Assembly (NCBI RefSeq): GCF_030127125.1
Contig: NZ_CP126156.1
Location: 1,612,001-1,676,000 of the forward strand
Direction of reading: 5' to 3'
DNA length: 64,000 nucleotides
From: Halobaculum litoreum
GTDB lineage: Archaea; Halobacteriota; Halobacteria; Halobacteriales; Haloferacaceae
The notes under the pieces were generated by a model. The model was not told the origin of the DNA, searched no databases, and saw only the letters and a program-made list of their open reading frames with translations. The translations under genes were made by a program, and so were the position numbers. Numbering within the stretch: position 1 is the first letter of the stretch; every line of letters starts with the position of its first letter. Shown one piece after another: positions 1 through 9,023 of this stretch.

Positions 1-92
1 TTACGACAGGTCCGGCCCGCGCGGCGGGTCGCCGGCGGCGCCCCGGCGACGGGGAGCCAATCGCTAAGTACGCCGACCGCCCATCTCCGCCG

Positions 93-853
93 ATGACCGA
101 GCAGCTCTATCTCGCCGACAGCACGGTGAGGAGTTCGAGGCGACCGTCGAGCGGTCGCTCGACGACCGGGTCGTCCTCGACCGGACCCACTTCTACCCGA
201 CCGGCGGCGGCCAGCCCAACGACACCGGGACGCTCCGCGTCATCGGCGGCAGCCTGTCGGCCGCCGGCGACGACGACGTCGACGGCTGGACGTTCGACGT
301 GGTCGACGTGGAGAAGACCGACACGGTGTACCACCGACTCGACGGCGCCGCCCCGCCCGCGGGAACGCGGGTCCGCGGGCGGATCGACTGGGACCGCCGG
401 GCCGCGCACATGCGCTACCACACCGCCCAACACCTCCTCTCGGCGGTCCTCCTCGAGGAGTTCGGCGCGCGGACCGTCGGCAACCAACTGTACGCCGACC
501 GCGCGCGCCTCGACGCCGAGTATCCGAAGTTCTCCGACGCCGACCTCGCGCTGGTCGAAGACCGGATGAACGACCTCGTCGCCGAGGCGCTCCCGGTGAC
601 GACCTACACGATGACCCGCGCGGACGCGGAGGCCGAACTGGACACCCAACGCACGCGGATCGACCTCCTTCCCGACTCGATCGCCGAGTTGCGGATCGTC
701 GAGATCGGCGACCCGGACGACCCGTTCGACCGGACGGCCTGCGCGGGCACACACGTCCGGAACACGGCCGACGTCGGGGCGGTGACGGTGACGGGGCGGA
801 CGACACAGGGCGGCGACCGAGAGCGCGTCGAGTTCGCCCTCGCGGCGCCGTGA
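93..853 (+). pseudogene. alaX: AlaX-type alanyl-tRNA editing hydrolase, frameshifted near its start
   Basis: A stand-alone trans-editing domain that would remove mischarged Ser or Gly from tRNA-Ala. The zinc-site motifs are visible: HTAQH (bases about 418-432) and CAGTH near 740-755, together with the GGGQP stretch typical of AlaX and AlaRS second domains. The ATG at 93 opens with MTEQLYLADS, but the family-like continuation (EFEATVERS, HFYPTGGGQ) lies in another frame from about base 122. One missing C near 122 would join the two as LADSHGEEFEATV. The rest, to the stop at 851-853, is intact. Seen: motifs and break. Inferred: a single-base indel, probably a sequence error. Confidence 0.8.
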
Positions 854-1000
854 GTCGGGGGGCGTCCCGCCGGGAAGCGACGGGGCCGGTACCCGGGGCG
901 CGCCGATCGGTTTCACGCCTGATATTCGGGTCAGTAGGTATATACGACGATCCCGGATAGGGAGCGATAGCGGCACAGGGAGTGCGGAGCGACCAAGAAC

Positions 1001-1459
1001 ATGCTCAGACCGAGCGATTACGACCCGAAGGAGTTGCGAGCGTTGACGGGAGCGGCGGCGCCGACGCACGCCGACGAGGAAGCCGACCGGTGGACGGAGC
1101 CGGGCGACTTCCTCGGTCGAGCGGACGCGCGCGTGCGGGCGGCGCAGGTGGAAGACGCCTTCCTCCTTCAGGCGGCGGCCGGCGGCGCGGGCAGACCCTA
1201 CCTTCCGGAGCTACCGGACTCGGTGGTGGGGACCCAGCTCGTGCTCGACTGGTTACGCTACCTCGTCGGCGTCGGCGGGCGCGAACGCGCCCGCGAGGCG
1301 CTCGCGCTGTATCGGGACGTCGAGTGGCTCACCGAGTCGACCGAGGAGGCCCTCGCGGCCTACCTCGAGGCCTTCGACGGCGTCGAGGGCGACCGACTCG
1401 ACTTCGGCCACCATCGGACGAGCCTCCTGTTCGTCGCCCGCCTCGCCGCGCTCCGATAA
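1001..1459 (+). CDS. FlaD/FlaE-domain protein (archaellum accessory family)
   Basis: A 152-residue protein. The middle, from about residue 65 (YLPELPDSVVGTQLVLDWL), through ALALYRDVEWLTE, to AAYLEAF near residue 125, matches the FlaD/FlaE fold pattern: LP.. followed by a W-L--L helix, then -YY--I-WI-E and -YL-GF. In archaellum operons such proteins (ArlD/ArlE) form the cytoplasmic motor scaffold and meet chemotaxis proteins. Here the gene stands outside any visible archaellum cluster. It begins the operon: its TAA is two bases before the ATG of the actin-like gene. Family assignment is from pattern; the role beside an actin is inference. Confidence 0.65.
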   Translation: MLRPSDYDPKELRALTGAAAPTHADEEADRWTEPGDFLGRADARVRAAQVEDAFLLQAAAGGAGRPYLPELPDSVVGTQLVLDWLRYLVGVGGRERAREALALYRDVEWLTESTEEALAAYLEAFDGVEGDRLDFGHHRTSLLFVARLAALR

Positions 1460-1461
1460 CT

Positions 1462-2529
1462 ATGGCAGCAGAATCCGATTCAGCGGACGACAGTTTCGAG
1501 TCCAGCAATCCGACCCCCATCGGCGTCAAACTCGGCTCCACCCGGACCGTCCTCCGATACCGGGAGGCCGACGCCGACGAGATGACCACCGTCCGGACGC
1601 TCACGTGTCTGGCCCTCTACGAGGACGCGATCACCGGCGACGAGAAGGCCCTGTTCGGGGAGCAGGCCGCCGCCGAGTACCCCGACCGCGTCGAGTACAT
1701 GCTCCGCTCGGGCCTGCCCGAGGACGACGACCGCGCCGAGCTCGCGAGCCGCTTCTTCCGCGAGCAGCTCTCGGCCAACGGCGTCCCGCAGGACTCCGCG
1801 GTCGTGTACGCCATCCCGACGATGGAGAACGACGCCGGCCTCGAGAACCTCACCGAGGTCATCGAGTCGTCGGACATCGGGGCCCACACCATGCGCGCGT
1901 ACCCCGAGTCGCTGTGCGGCGCCATCCCCGCGATGGGCGACGGCGTCGAGGCGGTCTCGGACGTGTTCATCTCGGTGAACATGGGCTCCACGAACCTCGA
2001 GGCGTGCGCGTACCGCCGCGGCGACCAGCTCGTGCCCTTCTCCACCGGCTCGGTGACGGGCAACGACGTCGACCGCCGCATCGTCGCCAACGTCGAGGAG
2101 GAGACGCAGGGGCGCGTCCACGTCGACCTCACGACCGCCCGCGAGTACAAGGAGGAGCACGGCGACGTCGGCGACTTCGAGCCGTTCTCGGACGTGATCC
2201 AACAGCCCGGCGGCGGCTCCCACGAGTTCACCATCGCCGACAGCGTCGTCGACGCGCTCGACTGGTACCTCGACGCCGCCGTCGACGAGGTCGCCAACGA
2301 GTTCCTCCCGGAGCCCGCCAACGACTACATGAAGGTGTACCAGCTCTCGCTGGGCAACGACATCGCCCTCACCGGCGGGATGGCGTGCATCCCGGGCCTC
2401 CCCGAGGAGTTCCAGCGCCGCCTGTCGGCTGAGTTGGACCGCGACGTGAACGTCGTCGTCCCCGACGAGCCCGACCTCGCCGCGGCCGAGGGCGCCCGTC
2501 GGATCGCCGAGAAGCTCGCCGACCAGTGA
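1462..2529 (+). CDS. Actin/MreB-like protein of the salactin type
   Basis: A 355-residue member of the actin/Hsp70 ATPase superfamily, closest in character to the haloarchaeal filament protein salactin. Phosphate-1-like segment IGVKLGSTRTVL lies near residue 20, phosphate-2-like segment SVNMGSTNLEACAY near residue 175, and the adenosine-type motif IALTGGMACIPG near residue 310. The usual Asp of the phosphate-1 motif is Lys and that of phosphate-2 is Asn, so ATP handling may differ from MreB. It lies two bases after the FlaD/E-domain gene and six before a membrane protein gene, which suggests co-translation. Salactin is known to form dynamic polar filaments in Halobacterium; the same role here is inferred. 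Confidence 0.75.
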   Translation: MAAESDSADDSFESSNPTPIGVKLGSTRTVLRYREADADEMTTVRTLTCLALYEDAITGDEKALFGEQAAAEYPDRVEYMLRSGLPEDDDRAELASRFFREQLSANGVPQDSAVVYAIPTMENDAGLENLTEVIESSDIGAHTMRAYPESLCGAIPAMGDGVEAVSDVFISVNMGSTNLEACAYRRGDQLVPFSTGSVTGNDVDRRIVANVEEETQGRVHVDLTTAREYKEEHGDVGDFEPFSDVIQQPGGGSHEFTIADSVVDALDWYLDAAVDEVANEFLPEPANDYMKVYQLSLGNDIALTGGMACIPGLPEEFQRRLSAELDRDVNVVVPDEPDLAAAEGARRIAEKLADQ

Positions 2530-2535
2530 GGTCGT

Positions 2536-3372
2536 ATGGGGAGCTTCGAGTTCGGTAGCGACGACGCGACGGCGGCCGACGACCCGGCGACCGACCCGGA
2601 GCCCGCCGCCGACGGCGGCGCGGCGTTCGGCGAGCCCGCCGACACGGCCGTCGCCCCCGCCGAGCCGGAGCCGCTCCCCGCCGACCTCGACCCCGATTCC
2701 CGCGACGACCCGTCCCCGACGAGCGGCCGCGCCGCCGACGCGGACGCGCCCGCGCCCGCGACCCGGGCGTCCGTCGACGCGGTCGACGCCGCCCTCCTGT
2801 ACGCCGGCGAGGAGCCGCGGGCGGAGCTGCCGGTCGCCGACGGCCGCCTCGTGGCGACGAGCCACCGCGTCATCGCGTACGCCCCCGACGACGACGAGCG
2901 CGCGACGCTGCGCGGCGTCCACCGCGCGAACGTCCGCGCGGTGCGGCTGTCGTCGACCGGCACCGACTGGCTGGCCCGCCCCATCGCCTACTGCGTGGTG
3001 GGCGGGCTGGCGATGGTGGCCGGCGGCTCGCTCGTCTCCTTCGACGCGATGTCGACCACGATGCCCGACTCGGCCGGCGCCACCGGCGTCGGCGGCCTCC
3101 TCTCGACGATCGGGGGGATCCTGTCGATGCTCGCGTTCGTCGACGACCTCCTCCGCGTCGGCGGCGCGCTCGCGCTGCTGGCGGGCGCGGCGCTCATGGG
3201 CGTGTACGCCTACACACGCGGCCGCGAGGTCGTCGTCGAGACGGAGGGCGAGGCCGACACCTTGCGCGTCGCCGCGGCCGACGCCGACGGCGACGCAGTC
3301 GAGCGGTTTCGCGCGGCCGCGGGGCTGGAGACGGAGGACGACGGGACGCTGAAACGGGTGTTCGGACGGTAG
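2536..3372 (+). CDS. Acidic-tailed membrane protein, third gene of the actin operon
   Basis: A 278-residue protein of unknown function. Residues 1-80 are disordered, acidic and Ala/Asp/Pro-rich. Residues about 85-145 look like a small beta-rich PH-like module (DGRLVATSHRVIAYAPDDD). Two hydrophobic spans follow: AYCVVGGLAMVAGGSLV near 150 and VGGALALLAGAALMGVYAY near 205, with a glycine-rich loop between. A short charged C-terminus ends the protein. It begins six bases after the actin-like gene, so it is probably a membrane partner or anchor for that filament. That is inferred from position only. Confidence 0.6.
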   Translation: MGSFEFGSDDATAADDPATDPEPAADGGAAFGEPADTAVAPAEPEPLPADLDPDSRDDPSPTSGRAADADAPAPATRASVDAVDAALLYAGEEPRAELPVADGRLVATSHRVIAYAPDDDERATLRGVHRANVRAVRLSSTGTDWLARPIAYCVVGGLAMVAGGSLVSFDAMSTTMPDSAGATGVGGLLSTIGGILSMLAFVDDLLRVGGALALLAGAALMGVYAYTRGREVVVETEGEADTLRVAAADADGDAVERFRAAAGLETEDDGTLKRVFGR

Positions 3373-3434
3373 CGCGACGGGCGGCCGTCGCGCGTCGCCG
3401 TGCGGTCGGTCGGGCCGGGACGGCTACCCGGCGT

Positions 3435-4577
3435 TCACAGCTCGCCGAGCTTGCGCAGCAACTGCCCGCGGTAGCGCTCGTCGGCGGTGACGCCCTTCAC
3501 TTCGAGGACGTTCCGCTCCAGCTTGTCGAGCGCGACGTGGAAGGCGTGCTCCGAGCCGTACCCCTCGCCCGAGCCGGCCACCTGCCCGTGGGTGGTGCGC
3601 AGGCGGATCTGGCACTGGATGAGCGGGGTGCCGCGGAGCTTCTCCTTGTGCTCGTGGAAGCGGACGTGCGCGTGGAGCACGCGCATCTCCTGGTACTTCT
3701 CGGAGACCTGCCCGATCGAGCTGCGGATGTCCTCGCGGGTGAGCGTGTCGAGCAGGCCGACGTTCGTCACCTGCACGTCCATCGCCTCCTCCTCGGTGAA
3801 CGTGAGCGCGCGCAGCACGTCCGTCTTGGTGAGCACCCCCTTCACGAGGTCGTCGCGGTCCTGCGGCGTGACGACGAGCCCGCTCACGTCGTTGTCCATC
3901 ATCAGCTCGACGGCGTCGCGGACCGACTCCGCGGCCGTCACGGTCAGCACGGGCGAGGACATCATGTCGTACACCGGCAGGTCGAGCATCCGGTCGATGT
4001 CGCCGCTGCGGTCGCCCCGTCCCTGCCGTTCGTCGTCCCGGACGACGAAGTCGACGATGTCGTGGGTCGTCAGGATCCCCTCCAGCCGACCGTTCTCGTT
4101 GACGACGGGGAGCCGCGAGATGCCGTTCTCGCGCAGCCGGTTGATCGCCTTGCCGACGTGGGCGTCCTCGGGGACCGTCACCACGTCCTCGGTGTAGATG
4201 TCGTCGACGGTGAGCGCGTCGAGGTTGTCGAGCACCGCCGCGAGGATGTCGTCGACGGTGACGATGCCGTACAGCCGCTCCCCCTCGTAGACGGGCGCGA
4301 TCTTCACGTTCCCCTCCACGAGCAGTCGGGCGACCTCGCGGACGTCCTCGGTGCGGGACACCTCCGGGGCGGGCTTCATCAGCGCCGCCGCGCGGGTGTC
4401 GTCGTCGACGCGCGAGTTGATCAGCTCTCGCTCGCCCATGACGCCCGCGTACTCGCCGTCCTCGGTCACCACGATACCCTTCGGGTTCTCACGGTCGAAG
4501 ATGGCGCGGACCTTCCCCAGCCGCTCGTCAGCGTCCACCTCGACGAACTCCGGCACGGCGATGTCTGAGATATCCAT
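3435..4577 (-). CDS. Four-CBS-domain protein with HPF-like C-terminus
   Basis: A 380-residue soluble protein. Two Bateman pairs (four CBS repeats) span about residues 1-270, with linkers such as GIVTVDDILAAVL and LEGILTTHDIVDFVV. The last 100 residues (HAHVRFHEHKEKL, then the IQCQIRLRTTHG strand and a helix AFHVALDKLERNVL) resemble the ribosome hibernation factor fold (S30AE/RaiA). CBS pairs usually bind adenosyl ligands, so the likely role is energy-sensitive control of ribosomes. The start MDISDIAVPEF was chosen because CBS homology begins there and a TATA-like CAATAG lies about 30 bases upstream. The longer frame to 4655 adds only non-conserved residues. Confidence 0.75.
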   Translation of the reverse strand: MDISDIAVPEFVEVDADERLGKVRAIFDRENPKGIVVTEDGEYAGVMGERELINSRVDDDTRAAALMKPAPEVSRTEDVREVARLLVEGNVKIAPVYEGERLYGIVTVDDILAAVLDNLDALTVDDIYTEDVVTVPEDAHVGKAINRLRENGISRLPVVNENGRLEGILTTHDIVDFVVRDDERQGRGDRSGDIDRMLDLPVYDMMSSPVLTVTAAESVRDAVELMMDNDVSGLVVTPQDRDDLVKGVLTKTDVLRALTFTEEEAMDVQVTNVGLLDTLTREDIRSSIGQVSEKYQEMRVLHAHVRFHEHKEKLRGTPLIQCQIRLRTTHGQVAGSGEGYGSEHAFHVALDKLERNVLEVKGVTADERYRGQLLRKLGEL

Positions 4578-4832
4578 AACTCCAACACGGCAGTACGATC
4601 CCCCGGCTATTGAAGCTTGGTTCGGCTCCCAGCGATTTGTACTGTGTTGTGACACCCACGGTCCCGCCGAGAACCGTGCGACACGACGGGGGTGGGGTCC
4701 GGGTCGACCCGCGCTCCTGTCAGGTTTCCTGTCGGAACGTCCCGCGGACGCGGGCCGGCCACGGCCGTCACACAGGAACGAGTGGCTCCGCCCGGGGAGA
4801 AAACGCCTCGGCGGTCGACGGCGGGAGTGTCC

Positions 4833-5252
4833 TCAGACGATGCCGTCCGCCTCGCCGATCGGCGTGACGGAGTAGTCGACGGTCTTGGTGTCGGTGGTCG
4901 CGCGGACCTTCCCGACGAACGCGGAGATCTGTTCGAGGTTCCCCTCGAGGATGAACAGTTCCATGCAGTCGTGGTCGCCCACGTGGCTGTGGAAGTTCGA
5001 GGCGACGATGTCCTCGTGTTCGTGGCGGAGCTGCATCATGCGCTCCTCGACCGAGGTCCCCTCGTAGTCGAACACCACCGTCACGACCCCCATGAGGTCG
5101 CGGTCCTCCAGCTTCCGGTCCTCGAACTCCCCGAGGAGGTCGCGGGCGGCCTCCCGGAGGAACTCGCTGCGGCCGGTGTAGCCGTGTTCCTCGGTGAACT
5201 CGTCGATCCGCTCGACGAGGCTGTCCGGCATCGAGACGCTGACCACGCCCAT
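4833..5252 (-). CDS. nikR: Nickel-responsive regulator NikR
   Basis: A 139-residue protein with the NikR architecture. An N-terminal ribbon-helix-helix ([16 protein letters not shown], residues 4-40) is followed by a ferredoxin-like ACT domain. The square-planar nickel ligands are in place: a His at 77 or 79, H88, H90 (NFHSH) and C96 (DHDCMEL). It should bind palindromic operators under high nickel and repress uptake or nickel-enzyme genes; no such target lies next to it here. A TATA-like TTAGTAA at 5275-5281 sits about 26 bases before the ATG, which predicts a leaderless transcript. Confidence 0.9.
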   Translation of the reverse strand: MGVVSVSMPDSLVERIDEFTEEHGYTGRSEFLREAARDLLGEFEDRKLEDRDLMGVVTVVFDYEGTSVEERMMQLRHEHEDIVASNFHSHVGDHDCMELFILEGNLEQISAFVGKVRATTDTKTVDYSVTPIGEADGIV

Positions 5253-5323
5253 GTATTAATCGAGGGGCGTGCAGTTACTAAGCTTTCCGTATCGAACGAC
5301 CCCGGTCCGGGGCCGGCCCGCCC

Positions 5324-6898
5324 TCACTCGGTGAGGCGGCCGACGGACCCGCTCACCCGGTCGAGTCGGGCACGCTGTTCGTCCGCGGCGGTGGCGATCG
5401 CCTCGACGTTGCGCCGGACGGCCGCGGCCTCGGTGCTGGCCTCCTCGACGAGCGAGGCGACCTCCTCGGTCGTCGTCGCCTGCGAGTCGGTGGCGTTGGC
5501 GACCTCCTCGACGCCGGAGGCGGCCTCGCGGATCGCCTCGGCGATGCGGTCGAGCCGCTCCATCGCCTCGTCGACGCGGGCGACGCCGTCGGCGATGCGC
5601 TCCTCGGTGCGTTCGAGGCTCTCGACGGTGTCCTCGGCGCCGGACTGGATGTTGTCGACGAGCGACTCGATCTCGCCGGCGCGCTGTTGGGACTCCTCGG
5701 CGAGGCTCTTGACCTCGTCGGCGACGACGGCGAAGCCGTCGCCCGCCTCGCCGGCGCGGGCCGCCTCGATGTTCGCGTTGAGCGCGAGCAGGTTCGTCTG
5801 GTCGGCGATCCCGTCGATGACGGAGACCACCTCGTCGATCTCGCCGACCCGGCCGCGGAGGTCGTCGAGTTCGTCCGTCACCTCGTCGGTGGCGGCCTCG
5901 ATGTCCTCCATCGTCTCGCGCGCCTCGCCGGCGGCGTCGACGCCCTCCTCCGCGAGCGTCTCCGCGTCGCCGGAGACGGCCGCCACCTGCTCGGCGCTGG
6001 CGGCGACCTCCTCGACGCTCGCCGAGAGGGTGCCGACCTCCGCCTCCACCTCGGCCATCCGGTCGGCCTGCGTCTCCGCGAGGTCGGCCAGTTCGTCGGC
6101 GTTCCCGGCGACGTCGCCGGCGGCGTCGCCGACCTCCGCCAGCGGCGACGCCACCTCCTCCGACACCTCGGTCGTCAGCTCGCGCCGCCGGTCGATCTCC
6201 GACTCCATCTGCCGGGCGTACGAGTCGATGTACGTGTCCATCGCCACCTGCTGGTCGATCAACAGGAGCTTCAACAGGGGGACGAGCCGGTCGACGAGGC
6301 GGGACAGCGCCGCCTCGCCCGCCGAGTCCGCCGCGAGGTCCGTCTCCGCGCGCGCCTCGTCGGCCAGCGCGTCGACCAGTCCCTCGTAGTAGACGCTGTA
6401 CCCCGCGAAGTACACCCGCGGGCCCAGATCGAGCATGTCGTGGATCTTCCCGATCCGCGCGCGGCGCTCGAAGTACTCGCGTCCGTACTCCCCGCCCCCC
6501 AGGTCCGAGAGGTACGACTCCTGCGAGCCCTTCAGCGCCCGGATCCCCTTGCTGGAGCTGCCGAGGATCTCGCGCATCTCCTCGTTGTCCGTGAGGTGGT
6601 CGTAGAACTCCTCGACCAACGCCGGCGCCACGTCGTCGATCGTCGACTCCAGCGACGCCAGCGTCTCCTCGTCCGCCGCCGACAGCCGCGTGAACCGCTT
6701 TCGCGTCCGGATCTCCGCGTCGTCGATCCCGAGTCGGTCCGCGAGGCCGGCGCCGTCGACGCCGCGCCGGTCCGCGTCGGACACCGCGTAGCCGGCGTCC
6801 GGGCCCGCGTCAGGCGGTCCCGATCCCGCACGTGGATCCGCGACGCCGCCGTCGGTTCGTTCGCTCCCCCGCCCGTCCGCCCCGTCACGCTCTCGCAT
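5324..6898 (-). CDS. hemAT: HemAT-type globin-coupled aerotaxis transducer
   Basis: A 524-residue soluble chemoreceptor. After a disordered acidic leader (residues 1-55), a sensor-globin domain covers about 60-235 with proximal His 153 in [14 protein letters not shown] methyl-accepting coiled coil follows, with the signalling hairpin [16 protein letters not shown] and [16 protein letters not shown]. There are no membrane spans, as expected for HemAT, which binds oxygen at heme and signals to CheA. The start MRERDGADG was chosen over a longer frame to 6994 because an ATTAAA box at 6923-6928 lies 27 bases upstream, which predicts a leaderless mRNA. It is transcribed away from a CheY-like gene. 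Confidence 0.9.
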   Translation of the reverse strand: MRERDGADGRGSERTDGGVADPRAGSGPPDAGPDAGYAVSDADRRGVDGAGLADRLGIDDAEIRTRKRFTRLSAADEETLASLESTIDDVAPALVEEFYDHLTDNEEMREILGSSSKGIRALKGSQESYLSDLGGGEYGREYFERRARIGKIHDMLDLGPRVYFAGYSVYYEGLVDALADEARAETDLAADSAGEAALSRLVDRLVPLLKLLLIDQQVAMDTYIDSYARQMESEIDRRRELTTEVSEEVASPLAEVGDAAGDVAGNADELADLAETQADRMAEVEAEVGTLSASVEEVAASAEQVAAVSGDAETLAEEGVDAAGEARETMEDIEAATDEVTDELDDLRGRVGEIDEVVSVIDGIADQTNLLALNANIEAARAGEAGDGFAVVADEVKSLAEESQQRAGEIESLVDNIQSGAEDTVESLERTEERIADGVARVDEAMERLDRIAEAIREAASGVEEVANATDSQATTTEEVASLVEEASTEAAAVRRNVEAIATAADEQRARLDRVSGSVGRLTE

Positions 6899-6922
6899 AC
6901 GTTCGTCTCCAGCGATGCGACG

Positions 6923-6977
6923 TTTAATCCAAACGCCCCGAATCTCACGACTGGTTCCGCCGCGTGAACACTTATCC
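6923..6977. promoter_or_regulatory. Divergent promoters of hemAT and the CheY-like gene
   Basis: On the minus strand ATTAAA (6923-6928) is 27 bases from the hemAT ATG. On the plus strand CTTATCC (6971-6977) is 27 bases from the ATG at 7000. Both distances match leaderless haloarchaeal transcripts. The 101-base intergenic region could carry a shared operator, but no clear palindrome was seen. Confidence 0.6.
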
Positions 6978-6999
6978 CGGGGCGGCGGTCCCACCCCAC

Positions 7000-7362
7000 A
7001 TGGTCAGACGGATCCTGATCGTCGACGACTCGGGGTTCCAGCGGACGCTCATTCGCGGGATCCTCGAGGACGACTTCGAGGTCGTCGGCGAGGCGGAGAA
7101 CGGGTCGGAGGCGGTTGAACTGTTCGAGGAGACGAAGCCGGACCTGGTCACGATGGACATCATGATGCCGGAGGTGAACGGCATCGAGGCGACCAGCGAC
7201 ATCAAACAGCGCGACCCGGAGACGCGCGTCGTGATGTGTACCAGCGTCGAACAGCGCGACCAGATGAGACAGGCGGTGAAAGCCGGCGCCGACGGCTACG
7301 TGACGAAGCCGGTCGAGGAGGACACCCTCCGGACGGAAGTCGAGAGCGCGCTGGCGGCGTGA
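7000..7362 (+). CDS. CheY-like single-domain response regulator
   Basis: A 120-residue receiver domain without output domain. Acidic pair D9/D10 (ILIVDDSG), phospho-acceptor D53 ([12 protein letters not shown]), T81 (VVMCTS) and K103 (YVTKPVEED) are all present, so it should be phosphorylatable. The divergent HemAT receptor suggests it acts in taxis, but the main cheA operon is not in this window, so it could serve another kinase. The ATG at 7000 was preferred to the upstream frame at 6964 because homology begins at [10 protein letters not shown] and the TATA box fits. Confidence 0.85.
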   Translation: MVRRILIVDDSGFQRTLIRGILEDDFEVVGEAENGSEAVELFEETKPDLVTMDIMMPEVNGIEATSDIKQRDPETRVVMCTSVEQRDQMRQAVKAGADGYVTKPVEEDTLRTEVESALAA

Positions 7363-7389
7363 ACACGCGGGTCGCCCCTCGGTACTCCC

Positions 7390-8112
7390 TCAGTAGTCGT
7401 CCGGCGAGAACACGAGGCGGAGCCCGTGCTCGGCGAGCCACGCGCGGTGCGCCTCGTAGTCGGGGTCGTGTTCGGCGACCACCGACCAGAACGCCGGCGA
7501 GTGGTTCATCTCGCGGCGGTGTGCCAGTTCGTGGATCACGACGTACTCGCCGATCTCGGGGGGTGCGAGCTGGAGCCGCCAGTTCAGGCTGATCGTCCCG
7601 GTCGTCGAGCAGCTGCCCCACTTCGTGCGCTGGTTCCGGACCTCGATCCGGTCGTAGTCGACCCCCATCGCGGCCGCGTGTGCCTCGGCCAGCCGTTCGA
7701 ACCGGGCACGCGCACGCCGCCGGTACAGCGTCTCCAGCGCCCGCTCCACGGAGGTGTCGGCGACGTGGTGGGCCGCGAGCCGCAGCGTCCCCTCACCGAC
7801 GACGGAGTACGAGCGCGTCTCGACGACGACCTCGTGGGGCTCCCCGAGGTGGGGGAACGTCGCCCCCGGCTCGAACCGCCGGTCCGGGAGGCGCTCGCGA
7901 CGGGCGGCCGCCTCGCGGGCGTGTTCGACCACCCAGTCGGCGTGGTCGCGGAGGAGCCTCGCGGGGTCGACCGCCGCGCCCGCCGGGACGACGACGGTGA
8001 CGCCGTCCAGGCCCACGTCGATCCGGGCCCGCTCGGCCCGGTCGCTCTCCCTGACCGCGTACGCGACGGACTCCCCGGCGAGCGTGACGGTCCGGGGCGG
8101 GCGCGCGGACAT
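7390..8112 (-). CDS. YgjP/DUF45-family zinc metallopeptidase-like protein
   Basis: A 240-residue protein of the M48-like YgjP (DUF45) family. The zinc motif is IHELAHRREMNHSPAFW (HEXXH plus a downstream His) near residue 195. The family-typical RNQRTKWGSCSTTGTISLNWRL precedes it in the sequence as RNQRTKWGSCS and ISLNWRL. An N-terminal beta domain covers about the first 110 residues. The second ATG (MSARPPR) was taken as start; another ATG lies six codons upstream. Substrates are not known for the archaeal members. Confidence 0.8.
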   Translation of the reverse strand: MSARPPRTVTLAGESVAYAVRESDRAERARIDVGLDGVTVVVPAGAAVDPARLLRDHADWVVEHAREAAARRERLPDRRFEPGATFPHLGEPHEVVVETRSYSVVGEGTLRLAAHHVADTSVERALETLYRRRARARFERLAEAHAAAMGVDYDRIEVRNQRTKWGSCSTTGTISLNWRLQLAPPEIGEYVVIHELAHRREMNHSPAFWSVVAEHDPDYEAHRAWLAEHGLRLVFSPDDY

Positions 8113-8161
8113 CGCTCGTCGTTCGGGCACCGGCCGCCAAAAGTCCCGCCGTCGACGCCGG

Positions 8162-8467
8162 TCAGGCGGGGTCGAACCCCGGCGCGAGGACCATGTCGCT
8201 GTCGGCGGCCGCGTGCCGGACCGGCACCACCTCGCCGTACCGGTCGTCCGAGAGGAACCCCCGCGCGTTCGCCGCCGACGGGAACTCGACGACGACCGTC
8301 CAGTTGGCGTCCCACTCGCCCTCGACGACCTCGGCCTCGTCAGTGCCGACCAACACCTCGCCGCCGTGTGCCTCGATCCGCTCCAGCGCCGTCGGCAGGT
8401 ACTCGTTCCGGTACGCCTCCCAGTCGTCCACGTCGATCGCCGCGATCACGTACGCCTCGTCGCTCAT
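8162..8467 (-). CDS. DUF1330 family protein
   Basis: A 101-residue dimeric alpha/beta-barrel protein. The pattern AYVIAAIDVDDWEAYRNEYLPTA, then GGEVLVGTDEAEVVEG and FPSAANARGFLSDDRY, is typical of DUF1330. Members are small ferredoxin-fold proteins of unknown function, sometimes near oxidoreductases. It lies between the metallopeptidase gene and tRNA-Val, with 49 bases to the former, and could share its transcript. Confidence 0.8.
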   Translation of the reverse strand: MSDEAYVIAAIDVDDWEAYRNEYLPTALERIEAHGGEVLVGTDEAEVVEGEWDANWTVVVEFPSAANARGFLSDDRYGEVVPVRHAAADSDMVLAPGFDPA

Positions 8468-8575
8468 CTCGGGGATCGTGTTCTCGGCGCGCCGACAAAC
8501 CGTTGGGGGCCGACTGGTGGCCGGATACGTGTCGACACGGGCCGCGTCGCTCGTCGTCGGTGCGCCGCGAGAGGA

Positions 8576-8650
8576 TGGGTTGGGGCGGATTCGAACCGCC
8601 GACCTGCTCCGTGTGAAGGAGCCGTCATAACCGGACTAGACCACCAACCC
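8576..8650 (-). tRNA. tRNA-Val (CAC)
   Basis: The minus strand folds as a cloverleaf. Acceptor GGGTTGG pairs with CCAACCC, the D arm contains GGTCTAGTCCGG, and anticodon stem GCTCC/GGAGC holds loop TTCACAC with anticodon CAC. The T arm is GGCGG-TTCGAAT-CCGCC and the discriminator is A. CCA is not encoded and no intron is seen. Confidence 0.95.
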
Positions 8651-8752
8651 GGCACTCCGACGTACCCCGGTCGGACGCTTAAGGCTTACCGTCCGAGCCG
8701 GTCGCCCCCACCGACCCGAGGATTAATCCCGCCCCACCACGGAGGCGAGTTC

Positions 8753-8998
8753 GTGACGAAGATCGAAGTCGACCTGCCCGACCGCATCGACAGCGAGATC
8801 TCGCGGCTCGCCGAGCAGGGGGAGTTTCTGAACCGCAACGAGGCCATCGAGGAGTTCCTCACCCGCGGCCTACAGGCGTACGACGTCGAGGACGACACCC
8901 GGGTCGGCGAGGCCGACGGCGACCTCTTCACCGACGCCATCGACGAGCAGCAGGACCCGGCCGCGCTCGACGACCCCGGCGACGAACCCACGTTCTGA
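8753..8998 (+). CDS. Small ribbon-helix-helix protein
   Basis: An 81-residue protein beginning at GTG. Residues 2-45 (TKIEVDLPDRIDSEISRL, then NRNEAIEEFLTRGL) form a ribbon-helix-helix of the CopG/MetJ type. The C-terminus is acidic and disordered. The start is supported twice: ATTAAT at 8722-8727 lies about 28 bases upstream, and a GGAGGCGA Shine-Dalgarno-like run ends about five bases before the GTG. No toxin partner is adjacent, so it is more likely a small DNA-binding protein than an antitoxin. Confidence 0.75.
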   Translation: MTKIEVDLPDRIDSEISRLAEQGEFLNRNEAIEEFLTRGLQAYDVEDDTRVGEADGDLFTDAIDEQQDPAALDDPGDEPTF

Positions 8999-9023
8999 GG
9001 CGCCCGCGGGCCGCCGGCGACCC

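Noticed and set aside
1-63. TTA at the window start as the reverse stop of a gene
   Set aside because: Reading upstream on the minus strand reaches another stop at 64-66 after about 20 codons with no ATG.
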